DNA of 64,000 nt, taken from positions 248,001 through 312,000 of the forward strand of contig NZ_JAUSVX010000008.1 of assembly GCF_030814995.1 (NCBI RefSeq), in the 5' to 3' direction. The stretch is from Labrys wisconsinensis (lineage in GTDB: Bacteria; Pseudomonadota; Alphaproteobacteria; Rhizobiales; Labraceae). Under the pieces are notes generated by a model. That model had not been told where the DNA came from. It saw only the letters and a list, made by a program, of their open reading frames with translations, and did no database searches. Positions within the stretch are counted from its first letter, which is position 1; each line of letters opens with the position of its first letter. The translations under genes were made by a program, and so were the position numbers. Positions 51,368-59,793 of the stretch are shown here, one piece after another.

Positions 51368-52165
51368 ATGTTTCGCCGCGCCTTTCTCGGCCTCGCGCTC
51401 GCCGTCGCGACGCTGGCCGCCGTCCCCGCGCCCGCCGCGGGCCTGCCCGACCTCAAGGGCCGCAGAATCGTCGCCGTCACCGAGAACGCCTATTACCCCC
51501 TGAACTTCACCGATCCCAAGACCGGCAAGGGCATCGGCTGGGAATATGACGCGGTGAACGAGATCGCCCGGCGCCTCAACGCCACGGTGGAATGGCAGAC
51601 GACGGCCTGGGACAGCATGATCCAGGCGGTGCAGGGCGGCCAGTTCGACATCGGCATGGACGGCATCTCCATCACCGACGAGCGCAGGAAGCAGATCGAC
51701 TATTCCGATCCCTACATGGTGTCGGAGCAGTTCATGCTGGTGCGCGGCAACGAGAAGCGCTTTGCCGACGCCAAGTCCTTCGGCGCCGACGCCAAGCTGC
51801 TGGTCGGGGCGCAGTCCGGCACCACCAATTTCTACGTCGCCGTCTCGGACCTGCTCGGCGGCAACGACAAGAGCCCGCGCCTGAAGCTGTTCGAGACCTT
51901 CGGCGCCTCGCTGCAGGCGCTCAAGGTCGGCGACGTCGACACGGTGCTGATGGACATGGCCGGGGCGCAGGGCAACATGGATGCCGCGCCGGGCGTGTTC
52001 AAGATCGTCGGCAAGGGCCTCGGCCATGACGAGTTCGGCTTCATCTTCAAGAAGGGCTCCGACCTGGTGGCGCCGGTCAATGCGGCGCTGGCCGCGATGA
52101 AGGCAGACGGCACCCTGGCCAGGCTCGAGAAGAAGTGGTTCTACGACTACAAGATCACGAACTGA
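51368..52165 (+). CDS. Polar amino-acid ABC transporter substrate-binding protein
   Basis: The protein has 265 residues. Signal peptide ~1-24, then type II SBP features (IVAVTENAYYPLNFTDPKTGKGIGWEYDAVNEIARRL; GQFDIGMDGISITDERRKQIDYSDPYM). It binds a polar amino acid or related ligand in the periplasm. GGAGC precedes ATG 51368. The permease gene follows at 58 bp. Confidence 0.9.
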   Translation: MFRRAFLGLALAVATLAAVPAPAAGLPDLKGRRIVAVTENAYYPLNFTDPKTGKGIGWEYDAVNEIARRLNATVEWQTTAWDSMIQAVQGGQFDIGMDGISITDERRKQIDYSDPYMVSEQFMLVRGNEKRFADAKSFGADAKLLVGAQSGTTNFYVAVSDLLGGNDKSPRLKLFETFGASLQALKVGDVDTVLMDMAGAQGNMDAAPGVFKIVGKGLGHDEFGFIFKKGSDLVAPVNAALAAMKADGTLARLEKKWFYDYKITN

Positions 52166-52223
52166 TGCGCCCCCGGCCGGTCCGCCGCGGCCTGCCGCGC
52201 TGCGCCGCCCGCGGGCGGCCGCG

Positions 52224-53042
52224 GTGAGCGCTCCGCCGTCGAAGCCTTCGCGCCTGGCCCGGATTCCCTGGTGGGCGGCGATCCTCGTGGCGCTGTCCGT
52301 CGGGCTGGCGGCGCTGGGCCTCGCCAGCCCGCGCTACAGCGCCATCTTCACCGCCGTCGGCCAGGGGCTCCTCGTCACCGTGCGCGTCTCGGTGATGGCC
52401 TATCTCGCCTCGCTGGTGCTCGGCACGCTGATCGCGCTGGCGCTGGTGTCGCCGCGGCGCTGGCTCAGCGAGCCGGTGAAAGCCTATGTCGAGGTGATGC
52501 GCGGCGTGCCGATGCTGGTGCTGCTCTATTACATCGCCTTTGCCGTCGGCCCGGCCGTGATCGCCGGCTACGGCGCCGCCTTCGCGCCGGCGATCGCGGC
52601 CGGCTTCCTGCCCGAGATCAGCGTGCGCGATTTCGGCTTCGAGTGGCGGGCCGTCACCGCCCTGACCTTCGGCTATTCCGCCTTCATCGCCGAGGTGGTG
52701 CGCGGCGGCATCGAGGCGGTGGCCAAGGGCCAGACCGAGGCGGCGCAGGCGCTCGGCCTGTCGCGCTGGCAGACCCTGCGCCTCGTGGTGCTGCCCCAGG
52801 CGTTCAAGACCATGCTGCCGCCGCTCGGCAACGACCTCGTCTCGATGCTGAAGGATTCCTCGCTCGTCTCCGTGCTCGGCGTCGGCGACATCACCCAGAT
52901 CGGCAAGACCTACTCGGCCGCGACCTTCCTGTTCTTCGAGACCTATACGGTGGTGGCCTTCTTCTACCTCGTCATGACCATCGGCCTGTCGGTGCTGGTG
53001 CGGCGGCTCGAGGCGCGCCTGCGCCGGCACGAAAGGGCGTGA
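52224..53042 (+). CDS. Polar amino-acid ABC transporter permease
   Basis: The protein has 272 residues with about five membrane helices. GQGLLVTVRVSVMAYLASLVLGTLIAL is the HisM-type start. FSAFIAEVVRGGIEAVAKGQTEAAQALGLSRWQTLRLVVLPQA is the EAA loop for the ATPase. GTG 52224 is the start. No ATP-binding gene follows; a LacI regulator does. Confidence 0.9.
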   Translation: MSAPPSKPSRLARIPWWAAILVALSVGLAALGLASPRYSAIFTAVGQGLLVTVRVSVMAYLASLVLGTLIALALVSPRRWLSEPVKAYVEVMRGVPMLVLLYYIAFAVGPAVIAGYGAAFAPAIAAGFLPEISVRDFGFEWRAVTALTFGYSAFIAEVVRGGIEAVAKGQTEAAQALGLSRWQTLRLVVLPQAFKTMLPPLGNDLVSMLKDSSLVSVLGVGDITQIGKTYSAATFLFFETYTVVAFFYLVMTIGLSVLVRRLEARLRRHERA

Positions 53043-53072
53043 GCGGCGCGTTGCTTGCTGCGGCGCAGCACA

Positions 53073-53084
53073 GCAAAGGTTTGC
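53073..53084. promoter_or_regulatory. Putative LacI-type operator
   Basis: GCAAA-GG-TTTGC is a perfect 5-bp dyad with a 2-bp centre, 53 bp before the LacI-family start. Its shape suits a LacI-type dimer. Autoregulation is inferred from position. Confidence 0.4.
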
Positions 53085-53137
53085 GTGCCGGCGTGTCCTG
53101 CCCTTACCCTCCGTCTTCGGGCGCGGAGTGACAGGGC

Positions 53138-54145
53138 TTGTCGACGATCAAGGATGTGGCGCGGGAAGCGGGCGTTTCCGTCACCACGGTCTCGCACGTG
53201 GTGAACGCCACGCGCCCGGTGGCGCCGGAGACGCGCGAGCGGGTCAGCGACGTCATCCGCCGTCTCGGCTACCGGCCCTCCGGCATCGCCCGGGCGCTCA
53301 AGGCCAACCGCACCCATGCGATCGGCATGCTGGTGACCACCAGCGTCAATCCCTTCTTCGCCGAGGTGATGCGCGGCGTCGAGGCCGGCTGCTTCGAGCG
53401 CGGCTACACGCTGATCCTCGGCAATACCGGCGACGTCGCCGAGCGGCTGGAGGCCTATTGGCACACCCTGGCGGCGCGGCGCATCGACGGGCTGGTCGTC
53501 ATGACCACCAACGCCTCGCCAGACTTCCTGCAGCAGCTCGACTCCAACGGCGTGCTGCCTGTCGTGGCGCTGGACACGGCCGAGGGGCTGGTCGACTGCG
53601 TCATCAACGACGATTCCGAGATGGGCGGACGGCTGGCCGGCCGTTTCCTGGTCGAGCGCGGCTTCCGCCGCATCGGCTGCATCACCGGCCCTGCCGGCCA
53701 TCCCCGCGGCACCACGCGCCTGGAGGCCTTCCGTGCCGGGCTGACCGAGGCGGGGGCGGCGCTCGATCCGGCCCTGGTGGTTCGCTCGGACTTCACCATC
53801 GCCGGCGGCTACCGGGCCCTGGGGGAGCTCGCCGCCCGTCCCGGGCCGCTGCCGGACGCGCTGTTCTGCATCAACGACATGCTCGCCATCGGCGCGCTGT
53901 GCGCGGCGCACGAGCGCGGGCTCCGGGTGCCCGACGACCTCTCGGTGATGGGCTATGACGATTCGGAGATCGCCGCCTATACCGCGCCGCCGCTCACCAC
54001 CATCCGCCAGCCCGCCTTCGAGATGGGCCAGGCCGCGGCGCGGGTGCTGATCGAGCATCTCGACAGCGGCACGCCCTTGCCGCACATGCTCGCCCTGCCG
54101 CCCGAGCTGGTCGAGCGCCGCTCGGTGCGGCCGCGGGTGCAATAG
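53138..54145 (+). CDS. LacI-family transcriptional regulator (RbsR-like)
   Basis: The protein has 335 residues. The HTH and hinge are TIKDVAREAGVSVTTVSHVVNATRPVAPETRERV...GYRPSGIARALKANRT. The ligand domain (GMLVTTSVNPFFAEVMRGVEAGCFERGYTLILGNT; VMGYDDSEIAAYTAPPLTTIRQP) closely parallels enteric RbsR. The TTG start at 53138 matches the family N-terminus. Ribose or a related sugar is the expected ligand, but its neighbour is an amino-acid-type transporter, so the target is unclear. Confidence 0.9.
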   Translation: MSTIKDVAREAGVSVTTVSHVVNATRPVAPETRERVSDVIRRLGYRPSGIARALKANRTHAIGMLVTTSVNPFFAEVMRGVEAGCFERGYTLILGNTGDVAERLEAYWHTLAARRIDGLVVMTTNASPDFLQQLDSNGVLPVVALDTAEGLVDCVINDDSEMGGRLAGRFLVERGFRRIGCITGPAGHPRGTTRLEAFRAGLTEAGAALDPALVVRSDFTIAGGYRALGELAARPGPLPDALFCINDMLAIGALCAAHERGLRVPDDLSVMGYDDSEIAAYTAPPLTTIRQPAFEMGQAAARVLIEHLDSGTPLPHMLALPPELVERRSVRPRVQ

Positions 54146-54151
54146 GCGGCG

Positions 54152-54628
54152 TCAGTCCGCCGCGTCCGCCGCCAGCTGCGAGAGCGCCGCGCCTTCGAGG
54201 CGATAGACCAGCTTTTCCGCGACCACCCCGGCGCCGAGGCTCTCGTAGAGCGCGCGGGCGGGGGCGTTGGTACGCTCGGTGGTCCAGTCGATCCGCCGGC
54301 AGCCGCGCTCCAGGGCGATGCGCGCCGCCGTCGCGACGAGCCGCCGGCCGACGCCGGCCTTGCGGGCGCGGGCGGCGACGAACAGCTCCTTGAGGAAGAG
54401 CTGGGGCCGCAATCCCGCGCCGGGAAACAGCGTGGCGAGGGCGGCAAAGCCGACGATGTCGCGATCCTGCGCCGCCACCAGGATCTCGACGCCGGGCGGC
54501 AGGGCGCGGAGGTGGCCGAGGAGCTCTTCGCGCGGCGGCTCGGGCACCCGGTAATGGCGCTGCAGCTCCAGCATCAGGTCGGCCAGGCCGTCGCGATCGT
54601 CCGGCGCAAAGGCTCTGATCACGGCCAC
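54152..54628 (-). CDS. GNAT-family N-acetyltransferase
   Basis: The protein has 158 residues. IRAFAPDDRDGLADLMLELQRHY, the strand LKELFVAARARKAGVGRRLVATAARIALERGCRRIDWTTERTNAPARALYESLGA contains motif A (RKAGVGRRL) for acetyl-CoA. The substrate is unknown. It converges with the LacI gene and is followed by the ArsR gene in the same direction. Confidence 0.85.
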   Translation of the reverse strand: MAVIRAFAPDDRDGLADLMLELQRHYRVPEPPREELLGHLRALPPGVEILVAAQDRDIVGFAALATLFPGAGLRPQLFLKELFVAARARKAGVGRRLVATAARIALERGCRRIDWTTERTNAPARALYESLGAGVVAEKLVYRLEGAALSQLAADAAD

Positions 54629-54647
54629 GGGCAGGCTCCGCAGGGGA

Positions 54648-54977
54648 TCAGCCGGCCGCGAGGGCCGGCGTCGGCGGCTGCGGCGGGGCGAAGCGCAGCA
54701 CCGAGGCCAGCAGGCCGGGGAAGCGCTGCTCCAGGTCCGGTCGCAGCGACACGAAGCAGCGGGTGCCCTCCTTGCGATGGCAGATGACCCCGGCCTCGCG
54801 CAGCGCCTTGATGTGGTGGCTGAGCGTGGAGTTGGCGACCTTGCAGTCGAACTCGCTGGAGCCGCGTTCGCCCGCCACCAGCGAGGCGACGATGTCCAGG
54901 CGCACGGGATCGCTCAGTGCGGCCAGGATGCCGGTGAGGCTGATCTCGTTCACTTCGGGGTGAGGGTGTTGCTTCAT
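54648..54977 (-). CDS. ArsR-family transcriptional regulator
   Basis: The protein has 109 residues. ISLTGILAALSDPVRLDIVASLVAGERGSSEFDCKVANSTLSHHIKALREAGVICHRKEGTRCFVSL is a complete ArsR winged HTH. A cysteine (FDCK) lies just before the recognition helix and might sense electrophiles. ATG 54977 is preferred; a GTG four codons upstream is possible. It diverges from the Old Yellow Enzyme with a perfect dyad between them. Confidence 0.88.
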   Translation of the reverse strand: MKQHPHPEVNEISLTGILAALSDPVRLDIVASLVAGERGSSEFDCKVANSTLSHHIKALREAGVICHRKEGTRCFVSLRPDLEQRFPGLLASVLRFAPPQPPTPALAAG

Positions 54978-54994
54978 GCCGGAGTCCACTTATA

Positions 54995-55017
54995 TTCGAT
55001 GTTCGATGAACATCGAA
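54995..55017. promoter_or_regulatory. Probable ArsR-type operator
   Basis: TTCGATGTTC-GAT-GAACATCGAA is a perfect 10-bp inverted repeat with a 3-bp centre. It lies between the ArsR start and the Old Yellow Enzyme start at 55058, 18 bp from the former. Site length and symmetry fit an ArsR dimer that controls both genes. Confidence 0.75.
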
Positions 55018-55057
55018 CTTTAATCCCTCGCTGTTCGTTTCCTCATATGGAGGCATC

Positions 55058-56122
55058 ATGCCGAATTTGCACGACCCGATAAAGATCGGCGCGCTGGAGC
55101 TGCCGAACCGCATCGTCATGGCGCCGCTGACGCGCACGCGGGCGAGCGAGGGCCGCGTGCCCAACGCGCTGATGCGGGACTATTATGTCCAGCGCGCCTC
55201 GGCCGGCCTGATCCTGACCGAGGCGACCTCGGTCACGCCGATGGGCGTGGGCTATCCCGACACGCCCGGCATCTGGTCGGGCGAGCAGGTGGCGGGCTGG
55301 AAGCTGGTGGTCGACGGCGTGCATGCGGCGGGCGGGCGCATCGCGCTGCAGCTCTGGCATGTCGGCCGCATCTCCGATCCCGTCTATCTCGACGGGGCGC
55401 TGCCGGTGGCGCCGAGCGCCATCGCTCCGGAAGGCCATGTCAGCCTGGTACGGCCGCAGAAGGCCTATGAGACGCCGCGCGCGCTGGAGACGGACGAGAT
55501 CCCCGGCATCGTCGAGGCCTATCGCAGGGGCGCCGAGAACGCGCGCGCGGCCGGCTTCGATGCGGTGGAGATCCACGGCGCCAACGGCTACCTCCTCGAC
55601 CAGTTCCTGCAGGACGGCTCGAACAAGCGCACCGACCGCTATGGCGGCTCGATCGAGAACCGGGCCCGGCTGATGCTCGAGGTGACCGACGCGGTGATCT
55701 CGGTCTGGGGCGCCGACCGGGTCGGCATGCACCTGAACCTGCGGCGCAACTCGCATTCGATGAGCGATTCGACGCCGGAGGAGACCTTCTCCCATGTGGC
55801 GCGCGAGCTCGGCAAGCGCGGCATCGCCTTCATCTGCGGCCGTGAATCGCTGGAGGCACCGCGCCTGGCGCCGGCGGTGCGCAAGGCCTTCGGCGGCGTC
55901 TTCATCGCCAATGACGGCTTCACCGAGGAGACGGCCGAGGCGGCGTTGGCCGCGGGCGAGGCGGATGCGGTGGCCTTCGGCAAGCTCTACATCGCCAATG
56001 CCGACCTGGTCGAGCGCTTCGCCCTCGGCGCGCCGCTCAACGAGCCAAACCCGGCGACCTTCTATGCCAAGGGCACGCTCGGCTACACCGACTATCCCCT
56101 GCTGCAGACGGAAGCGGCGTAA
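55058..56122 (+). CDS. Old Yellow Enzyme-family alkene reductase (NemA-like)
   Basis: This is a 354-residue FMN TIM barrel. KIGALELPNRIVMAPLTRTRA, LQLWHVGRISDPVYLDGALPVAPSAI, DAVEIHGANGYLLDQFLQDGSN (IHGANGYL motif with His/Asn) and NKRTDRYGGSIENRARL are diagnostic. It reduces electrophilic alkenes or nitro-compounds with NAD(P)H. Divergence from an ArsR protein with an intact dyad suggests induction by electrophiles, as in nemRA-like systems but with a different regulator family. Confidence 0.93.
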   Translation: MPNLHDPIKIGALELPNRIVMAPLTRTRASEGRVPNALMRDYYVQRASAGLILTEATSVTPMGVGYPDTPGIWSGEQVAGWKLVVDGVHAAGGRIALQLWHVGRISDPVYLDGALPVAPSAIAPEGHVSLVRPQKAYETPRALETDEIPGIVEAYRRGAENARAAGFDAVEIHGANGYLLDQFLQDGSNKRTDRYGGSIENRARLMLEVTDAVISVWGADRVGMHLNLRRNSHSMSDSTPEETFSHVARELGKRGIAFICGRESLEAPRLAPAVRKAFGGVFIANDGFTEETAEAALAAGEADAVAFGKLYIANADLVERFALGAPLNEPNPATFYAKGTLGYTDYPLLQTEAA

Positions 56123-56151
56123 CCTCTCCGGCGCTTGGACGAAGCGGGGGA

Positions 56152-57756
56152 TCACCCCCGCTTGACGTCCTTGATATCGGCGAAGCGGATCGCCGGGGCC
56201 TGCTCGCCGCGATAGCGCAGGTCGAAGGCGGACTTGGCCATGAACACCGGGTCGCCGTCGAGGTCGTCGGCGATCGAGAAGGCGTTGGCCGCGACGAACT
56301 TGTCGAGGTCGGCCCGGTTCTCGGCCGAGATCCAGCGCGCCAGCGCGAACTCGGACGGCTCGAAGCGGATCTCCAGGCCATATTCGGCCTCGAGCCGGTT
56401 CTGCAGCACGTCGAGCTGCAGCGCACCGACCACGCCGACCAGCGCCGGCGAGCCGTCGCGCGGGCGGAAGGACTGCACCACGCCTTCCTCGGCCAGGTCC
56501 TGCAGCGCGTCCTTCAGCTTCTTGGCCTTCATCGCATCGGGCAGGCGGACGCGGCGCAGGATCTCCGGCGCGAAGCTCGGCACGCCGAGGAAGGTGATGT
56601 CCTCGTTCTCGGTCAGCGTGTCGCCGATGCGCAGCGCCCCGTGGTTGGGGATGCCGACTACGTCGCCGGCATAGGCCTCTTCGGCGAGCGCCCGGTCCTG
56701 GGCGAAGAAGAACTGCGGCGCGTTGAGGCTCATGCTCTTGCCCGTGCGCATCAGCTTCACCCGCATGCCGCGCGTCAGCTTGCCCGAGCACAGGCGCGCG
56801 AAGGCGATGCGGTCGCGGTGGTTGGGATCCATGTTCGCCTGGATCTTGAAGACGAAGGCCGAGAGCCTGTCTTCGGTCGCGTGCACCACGCGGCTGGAGG
56901 CGGCCTGGTCGCGCGGGGCGGGGGCATGGTCGCCCAGCCCCTTCAGGAGGTCGCCGACGCCGAAATTCTTGATGGCCGAGCCGAAGAACACCGGCGTCAG
57001 GTGCCCCTCGCGGAAGGCCCGCAGGTTGAAGTCGCCGCAGGCTTCCTGCACCAGCGACAATTCCTCCGCGGTCGCCGCCGCATCGAGGCGAGGCGCGATC
57101 CGGGCGATGCCGGCGACGTCGTCGGCCGCCATCGGCACCGCGTCCTCGTCGCGATCGACCAGGCGCACGTGCCGGGCGGCGAAGTCATAGGTGCCGGCGA
57201 AGTCGCGCCCGCGCCCGATCGGCCAGGTCATCGGCACGGTGGCGAGCGCCAGGGTCTTCTCGATCTCGTCGAGCAGCTCGAAGGGGTCGCGGCCCTCGCG
57301 GTCCATCTTGTTGATGAAGGTGATGATCGGGATGTCGCGCAGGCGGCAGACCTCGAACAGCTTGCGCGTGCGCGCCTCGATGCCCTTGGCGGCGTCGATC
57401 ACCATGACGGCCGAATCGACGGCGGTGAGCGTGCGGTAGGTGTCCTCCGAGAAGTCCTCGTGGCCCGGCGTGTCGAGCAGGTTGAAGACGAGGCCGCCAT
57501 GCTCGAACGTCATCACCGAGGTGACGACGGAGATGCCGCGCTCGCGCTCGATCGACATCCAGTCCGAGCGGGTGTTGCGCCGGTCGGCCTTGGCCTTGAC
57601 CTGGCCGGCGAGCTGGATGGCGCCGCCGAACAGCAGCAGCTTCTCGGTAAGCGTGGTCTTGCCCGCATCGGGATGCGAGATGATGGCGAAGGTGCGTCGC
57701 CGCTCCACCTCGTGGGCGAGGGGGGACGTGGCGGGATGGGGCGAGAGGTCGTTCAA
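56152..57756 (-). CDS. prfC: Peptide chain release factor 3
   Basis: This is a 534-residue translational GTPase. G1 is IISHPDAGKTTLTEK (~26-40), switch I RNTRSDWMSIERERGISV, G3 LDTPGHEDFSEDTYR and G4 FINKMDREG. The C-terminal part (DPVFMAKSAFDLRYRGEQAP) matches RF3. It recycles RF1/RF2 from the ribosome. The frame is open up into the tRNA; TTG 57756 (MNDLSPHPATSPLAHEVERRRTF) gives the usual family length. Confidence 0.93.
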   Translation of the reverse strand: MNDLSPHPATSPLAHEVERRRTFAIISHPDAGKTTLTEKLLLFGGAIQLAGQVKAKADRRNTRSDWMSIERERGISVVTSVMTFEHGGLVFNLLDTPGHEDFSEDTYRTLTAVDSAVMVIDAAKGIEARTRKLFEVCRLRDIPIITFINKMDREGRDPFELLDEIEKTLALATVPMTWPIGRGRDFAGTYDFAARHVRLVDRDEDAVPMAADDVAGIARIAPRLDAAATAEELSLVQEACGDFNLRAFREGHLTPVFFGSAIKNFGVGDLLKGLGDHAPAPRDQAASSRVVHATEDRLSAFVFKIQANMDPNHRDRIAFARLCSGKLTRGMRVKLMRTGKSMSLNAPQFFFAQDRALAEEAYAGDVVGIPNHGALRIGDTLTENEDITFLGVPSFAPEILRRVRLPDAMKAKKLKDALQDLAEEGVVQSFRPRDGSPALVGVVGALQLDVLQNRLEAEYGLEIRFEPSEFALARWISAENRADLDKFVAANAFSIADDLDGDPVFMAKSAFDLRYRGEQAPAIRFADIKDVKRG

Positions 57757-57947
57757 GGCGAGATCCGGCAATGGCGCGATGTTGCCGGCTCTGTGGCACG
57801 AAACGCGCCGCGCGTCACGCGCCGGGGCGGGTGAGGGCACAGGGCCGATGCGATCTTTTGCACAGGCCGCGATTTTCCCTGTTGCAATCCCCGCGGCCCT
57901 TTGGCATACGAGCGGCCTCGCCGGGCGGTGTTCGGCGTACCCAGGAT

Positions 57948-58022
57948 GCGGGTGTAGCTCAGGGGTAGAGCACAACCTTGCCAAGGTTGGGGTCGAGGGT
58001 TCGAATCCCTTCGCCCGCTCCA
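57948..58022 (+). tRNA. tRNA-Gly (GCC anticodon)
   Basis: Seventy-five bases fold as a tRNA. The 7-bp acceptor stem GCGGGTG pairs with CGCCCGC (one G-T pair). The anticodon GCC lies in the loop of CAACCTTGCCAAGGTTG. The TTCGAATC T-loop and the CCA end (58020-58022) are encoded. A terminator follows 35 bp later. DNA downstream is unusually A/T-rich, so the tRNA may be an integration site. Confidence 0.95.
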
Positions 58023-58056
58023 AATTTTCCTTGTAAGAACAAGGAGTTAGAAGAAG

Positions 58057-58085
58057 GCCACCTCCGGGTGGCTTTTCTGTTTTTC
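58057..58085 (+). terminator. Rho-independent terminator after tRNA-Gly
   Basis: GCCACC (58057-58062) and GGTGGC (58067-58072) form a perfect stem with a TCCG loop, followed by TTTTCTGTTTTT. It is a textbook intrinsic terminator, 35 bp after the tRNA. Confidence 0.85.
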
Positions 58086-58552
58086 GGGTTGGTCAACACC
58101 GTACGTCTCAGGCTGAGCAAACGCCCCGGGCGAGGCGCATCGTTCCACGCGGCTACAAACCCGTCGACGTGCATCGGCGTTTTCATGCTGGAGAAGCCAC
58201 CGTGTCACGGCTGGGCCGCATTGCTGGTTCTGTCATTGGCAGCATAGGATCCGGAGCATGGGTTTCGAGAGGAATGGAGCGTGGCCACTGGAAAGTCTGG
58301 CGATCTTTAGAAAGGCCGCGGTTCCAACTCCGATCATTCCAATGATGGGCTGGATGGATATCTAAGTAGAAACAAGGTTTTATGAGGCGCGGTGTGCAAA
58401 AAATGCACACGAATGTTCTCCTTCTCTTCCGTTTTCTTTAGTGCGATTGGACGGCCGATAGTACGACCGGAGCTGCCGTCCTCACGCCGCGGCACCCCAC
58501 GGCCGCTCACGACTGCGCAAGGGGTACGCGCGGTGCTTTGGGAAGTGGTGGT

Positions 58553-58714
58553 ATGATCGACGTGTGGCCAACTGACCCGAATGCGTTCATGCCAGAGATA
58601 TTACCTCCCACGGTATCCGTGATGGCGGATGTGCAACTTGGGGCGACGACAATTTCGATTGATCAAGGAGGACAGGTGCCAGCTGGTATTGGGGGCTTTA
58701 ATCCAGGTAGATGA
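58553..58714 (+). CDS. Possible 53-residue protein, unknown
   Basis: The frame reads MIDVWPTDPNAFMPEILPPT and ends GGQVPAGIGGFNPGR. GGAAG lies about 7 bp ahead of the ATG. The frame is open slightly further upstream (GALGSGG). I do not recognise the sequence. It could be a small real gene, the end of a broken gene, or chance. It is the only plausible frame in this gap. Confidence 0.3.
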   Translation: MIDVWPTDPNAFMPEILPPTVSVMADVQLGATTISIDQGGQVPAGIGGFNPGR

Positions 58715-58837
58715 AAAAGACATGCTACCTTCCTGGGAGGAATAAGCTGACCGTCTAGCAGACTGGGCGACCTGTCCGCCTTTGTACAGCTGAGGGGCGA
58801 CGAACTGGTCTGCTCACATCTAGAATAGGATGGCGTC

Positions 58838-59167
58838 GTGGGACGAAAGCGATTTGTGATCGTCATTTTGATCATCTTGATCCCAATAGTCCTTGTAAGC
58901 ACTTGCGAGTTTCATGGCACTAGCCTGAATGCTCGCTTTGGCGCTGTATCGGTCGGTATGACTAGGCAGGAGGTGATCGATGCGCTTGGCCTTCCGAGCA
59001 GGGAGGAACCCTGTGGCGCTCCCTTTACCCCCCCTCTCGACATAACGAGCTGCAAAACCGCACTGATTTACGGGTCCAGTGCTGCGCCATTGATTCCGCA
59101 GTATTGGACGGTTTGGTTGGACGATAGTGGCCGAGTTGTTGGAAAATTCGAATTTCTCTCGCCGTGA
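58838..59167 (+). CDS. Small lipoprotein-like/BamE-fold candidate
   Basis: The protein has 109 residues. A hydrophobic N-terminus (FVIVILIILIPIVLVSTC) ends in a cysteine that could be a lipobox-like site. FGAVSVGMTRQEVIDALGLPSREEPCG has the GMTxxxVxxxLGxP pattern of SmpA/BamE-type proteins. GTG start at 58838. It is clearly A/T-richer than the window average, as expected in the proposed island. Function unknown. Confidence 0.6.
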   Translation: MGRKRFVIVILIILIPIVLVSTCEFHGTSLNARFGAVSVGMTRQEVIDALGLPSREEPCGAPFTPPLDITSCKTALIYGSSAAPLIPQYWTVWLDDSGRVVGKFEFLSP

Positions 59168-59793
59168 CATAGAGTCGGCGGCTGTACGTAGCTGGTAATC
59201 GATCGACCTGCTGGCGAAGGAACTCAGTGGTCTGCCGCATCTTCGTCACGCGGTCTTGAGTGTGCTAGGCGAGCTGCCCGCGCTTGATAGTCGTCCGTGA
59301 AGAAACCCGATTACGCCGTGCGTGGCCGGAGCCTCCGAGGTGGCCCGTGATCGGCGCCGGGTCTGCGACCGGCGCCGTCGTCGGCGAACCGATTGCACCG
59401 CCGCCATGCGCCGTCGATCCGCCGATCGGCAGTCGCGAACAATCACCGGACTGGTCGGGTGACGAAGATTTTGCATAAAATATCACTCATGAGTTTCGAG
59501 GGTGTGAACTCAATGATTGATCGCGTTGCGATTCCAATCGTTCCCGTTTCACGCTTCACTCGAAGAGGCGGGCGGCGGATCAAGCCGTTCACACGATTCC
59601 TGCCGTCCAGAATTTAGGAAGGAGCGCAGGGTCGGTGGAATATATGCATGCGGTGGATTGTTGAGTCATATATGTTTTCGAAAAAATGCATTCATTTTTT
59701 ATTGACAAGCTCACAAACTTAACCACCATTGAATTAAGCGTCCGCCGAGCAACCAGGCGATGCCGGCAGGAAGCGCGGAACGGAGGAGAACCT
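59168..59793. promoter_or_regulatory. Gene-free gap with an A/T-rich dyad and -35-like box before the ABC operon
   Basis: AAAAAATG (59681-59688) and CATTTTTT (59693-59700) form a perfect dyad, followed at once by TTGACA (59702-59707), a consensus -35 hexamer. No clear -10 is seen. The dyad is a likely operator for the operon starting at 59794. The rest of the gap holds short open frames with no supporting signals. Confidence 0.5.

Larger units (their letters stand above)
58023..58837. other. A/T-rich, gene-poor region after tRNA-Gly
   Basis: Between tRNA-Gly and the lipoprotein-like gene at 58838 the composition is far more A/T-rich than the rest of the window. No long reading frame has coding features. 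I see a terminator (58057) and one small possible gene (58553). It reads like a decayed island, but no integrase or second attachment site was found. Confidence 0.55.

Noticed and set aside
58190-58340. Short GTG-started frame reading RIAGSVIGSIGSGAW
   Set aside because: About 47 residues, no good start signal, and no supporting neighbour.
59284-59478. A 64-residue frame with a glycine-zipper-like phrase (VIGAGSATGAVVGEP)
   Set aside because: No Shine-Dalgarno or signal peptide, and overlapping frames on the other strand are equally open. Possibly a fossil fragment.
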